Origin: an uncultured Succinatimonas sp.
GTDB taxonomy: Bacteria > Pseudomonadota > Gammaproteobacteria > Enterobacterales > Succinivibrionaceae
Reading direction: 5' to 3'
NCBI RefSeq assembly: GCF_905203285.1
Contig: NZ_CAJKVK010000105.1
Span: 1-6,329 of the forward strand
Length of the DNA stretch: 6,329 nt
Below, piece after piece: positions 4,657 to 6,329 of this stretch; the first letter of the stretch is position 1; each line of letters begins with the position of its first letter. The notes under the pieces are model-generated. The model was not told the DNA's origin, did not search any database, and worked only from the letters and a program-made list of their open reading frames with translations. The position numbers and the translations under genes are program-made.

Positions 4657-6300
4657 GTTATGCTTTAAATCCTGATACTGCTTTGCGGCTTTGATAAAAC
4701 CGGAAAACAGCGGATGGCCTTCACGCGGGTTAGAGGTAAATTCAGGATGGAACTGAACACCGATAAACCACGGATGAGAAGGGATTTCAACAATTTCAAC
4801 AAGCTTATTGTCAGTTGACAAGCCGGCAATAGAAAGTCCCTTATCAGTTAACTTGGAAATAAGTTTACCGTTGACTTCATAGCGATGACGATGACGCTCT
4901 ACGATATCATCTTTGCCGTAAAGCTCACGAACTTTTGAACCAGGTTTTAAGTGGCACAACTGACCGCCAAGACGCATAGTACCGCCTAAATCCGACTTAT
5001 CTGAACGCTTCTCGACTTTTCCTTCTTCATCAATCCATTCAGTGATAAGACCGACTACAGGATAAGCAGTCTTTGGATCAAACTCTGTTGAGTTGGCTCC
5101 CTGCATGTTAGCAACATCACGGGCATACTCAATAATTGCTACCTGCATGCCAAGGCAGATGCCTAAATACGGGATATTGTTTTCACGGGCATAACGAGCT
5201 GCGATGATCTTACCTTCAATTCCGCGGCTGCCAAAACCACCTGGAACCAAAATTGCATCAACACCTTGCAGCATTTCAGTACCGCGAACCTCAACGTCCT
5301 CTGAATCAATATACTTAATATTGACGGTTAACTGATTCTTAAGACCGCCGTGCTTTAAAGCCTCGTTAATTGATTTGTAGGCATCAGGAAGCTCAACGTA
5401 TTTACCGACCATACCGATAGTGACTTCACCCACGGTATTTGCCTGCTGGAACAATACCTGCTCCCATTCTGACAAATCAGCTTCTTTACATTCAATACCA
5501 AAGCGGTTAACGATAAACTCATCAAGATACTGACTCTTAAGTAAAGCCGGGATCTTATAAATTGAATCTACATCTTTTAAAGAAATGACTGCGCGCTCAG
5601 GTACATTACAGAACATCGCAATCTTATGACGCTCATGGGGAGGAATGGAACCTTCAGAACGGCAAATAAGGATATCAGGCTGAATACCGATAGAAAGCAA
5701 TTCTTTTACAGAATGCTGAGTAGGCTTGGTCTTTACTTCACCTGAGGTCTTTAAATAAGGGACCAAGGTTAAATGCATGAATAAAGCATTTTCACGTCCG
5801 ATATCCACGGCAAGTTGACGGATTGCCTCAAGAAACGGTAACGACTCAATATCACCGACAGTACCGCCGATCTCGACTAAAGCAATCTGATTGCCTTCAG
5901 CACCTGCCAAAATACGCTCTTTGATGGCATTGGTAATATGGGGAATAACCTGAATGGTAGCGCCTAAATAATCACCGCGACGCTCTTTTCTGATGACGTC
6001 TGAATAAATACGACCCGTGGTGAAATTGTTGCGATGGGACATCTTGGTACGGATAAAGCGCTCATAATGTCCTAAATCCAAATCTGTTTCCGCACCGTCC
6101 TCTGTTACGAATACCTCACCGTGCTGAATCGGACTCATAGTGCCCGGATCAACATTAATGTAAGGATCAAGTTTTAACATGGTTACTTTGATGCCGCGAG
6201 CTTCAAGCAGCGCAGCCAAAGATGCGGCAGCGATACCTTTACCTAAGGAAGAAACAACGCCGCCGGTAACAAAAATCAGCTTTACAGGAGATGCAGACAT
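4651..6300 (-). CDS. pyrG: CTP synthase (glutamine-hydrolysing)
   Basis: PyrG aminates UTP to CTP using ATP and glutamine, the last step of de novo pyrimidine nucleotide synthesis, in the cytosol as a tetramer or filament. It has 549 residues (E. coli 545). The N-terminal synthase domain (about 1-270) shows VTGGVVSSLGKG with the ATP-binding loop at 17-22, KLDPYINVDPGTM at 43-55, Asp75 in ETDLDLGHYERF, and Glu143 in LVEIGGTVGD, the two Mg-binding acids. The C-terminal class I glutamine amidotransferase domain (about 290-545) shows PGGFGSRG at 353-360, GICLGMQ with nucleophile Cys382, and the His518/Glu520 pair in FHPEF. All catalytic residues are present and similarity to E. coli is very high. 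GGAG lies 6 nt before the ATG. It is the first gene in the window of a minus-strand run and its promoter lies off the right edge. Confidence 0.98.
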   Translation of the reverse strand: MSASPVKLIFVTGGVVSSLGKGIAAASLAALLEARGIKVTMLKLDPYINVDPGTMSPIQHGEVFVTEDGAETDLDLGHYERFIRTKMSHRNNFTTGRIYSDVIRKERRGDYLGATIQVIPHITNAIKERILAGAEGNQIALVEIGGTVGDIESLPFLEAIRQLAVDIGRENALFMHLTLVPYLKTSGEVKTKPTQHSVKELLSIGIQPDILICRSEGSIPPHERHKIAMFCNVPERAVISLKDVDSIYKIPALLKSQYLDEFIVNRFGIECKEADLSEWEQVLFQQANTVGEVTIGMVGKYVELPDAYKSINEALKHGGLKNQLTVNIKYIDSEDVEVRGTEMLQGVDAILVPGGFGSRGIEGKIIAARYARENNIPYLGICLGMQVAIIEYARDVANMQGANSTEFDPKTAYPVVGLITEWIDEEGKVEKRSDKSDLGGTMRLGGQLCHLKPGSKVRELYGKDDIVERHRHRYEVNGKLISKLTDKGLSIAGLSTDNKLVEIVEIPSHPWFIGVQFHPEFTSNPREGHPLFSGFIKAAKQYQDLKHNA

Positions 6301-6306
6301 GAAAAA

Positions 6307-6310
6307 CTCC
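6307..6310 (-). promoter_or_regulatory. Ribosome binding site of pyrG
   Basis: GGAG on the minus strand, 6 nt before the ATG, with a T-rich spacer. This is the strongest such site in the window. The remaining 19 bases to the right edge show no recognisable promoter. Confidence 0.7.
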
Positions 6311-6329
6311 GTTCAATCAAAAATTAATC

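Overview
The window looks like chromosomal DNA from a gammaproteobacterium, moderately AT-rich. I estimate about 45% GC in pyrG, falling to about 26% in the left-most gene. The evidence is the gene set and order: read right to left on the minus strand it runs pyrG, ftsB, ispD, ispF, a YqaA/DedA-like membrane protein gene, nlpD, rpoS. This is a condensed form of the classic gammaproteobacterial ftsB-ispD-ispF-truD-surE-pcm-nlpD-rpoS neighbourhood. An anaerobic or host-associated lineage such as Succinivibrionaceae (Aeromonadales) is my best guess, but it is inference from protein flavour and base composition only.

Layout. Bases 1-314 (+) hold the 3' end of an AT-rich gene whose start lies off the window; it resembles the C-terminal end of capsule/LPS glycan biosynthesis proteins. 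It converges on rpoS, and the two stop codons overlap by 4 bp. Bases 311-6300 (-) carry seven genes in one direction with gaps of only 2 to 24 bp, so they could be read as one transcript starting upstream of pyrG, outside the window. No stretch above 30 bp lacks a gene, and I see no tRNA, rRNA, CRISPR, insertion sequence or phage gene.

Function. PyrG makes CTP, and IspD uses CTP to activate MEP. IspF makes the cyclic diphosphate that feeds isoprenoid synthesis, including the undecaprenyl carrier for cell-wall building. FtsB belongs to the divisome core, and NlpD activates septal amidase activity, so the block joins nucleotide and isoprenoid supply to division. The YqaA protein is a polytopic membrane protein of the VTT/DedA type. 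RpoS, the stationary-phase sigma factor, follows nlpD as in Escherichia coli.

Notable points: eno, truD, surE and pcm are absent from their usual places. RpoS is short and divergent, starts with GTG and lacks the usual C-terminal tail. NlpD carries two LysM domains. The yqaA homologue starts with TTG. Several A/T-only inverted repeats lie at the convergent stop overlap. I did not find a previously undescribed system; this is mostly a housekeeping region with a rearranged edge.
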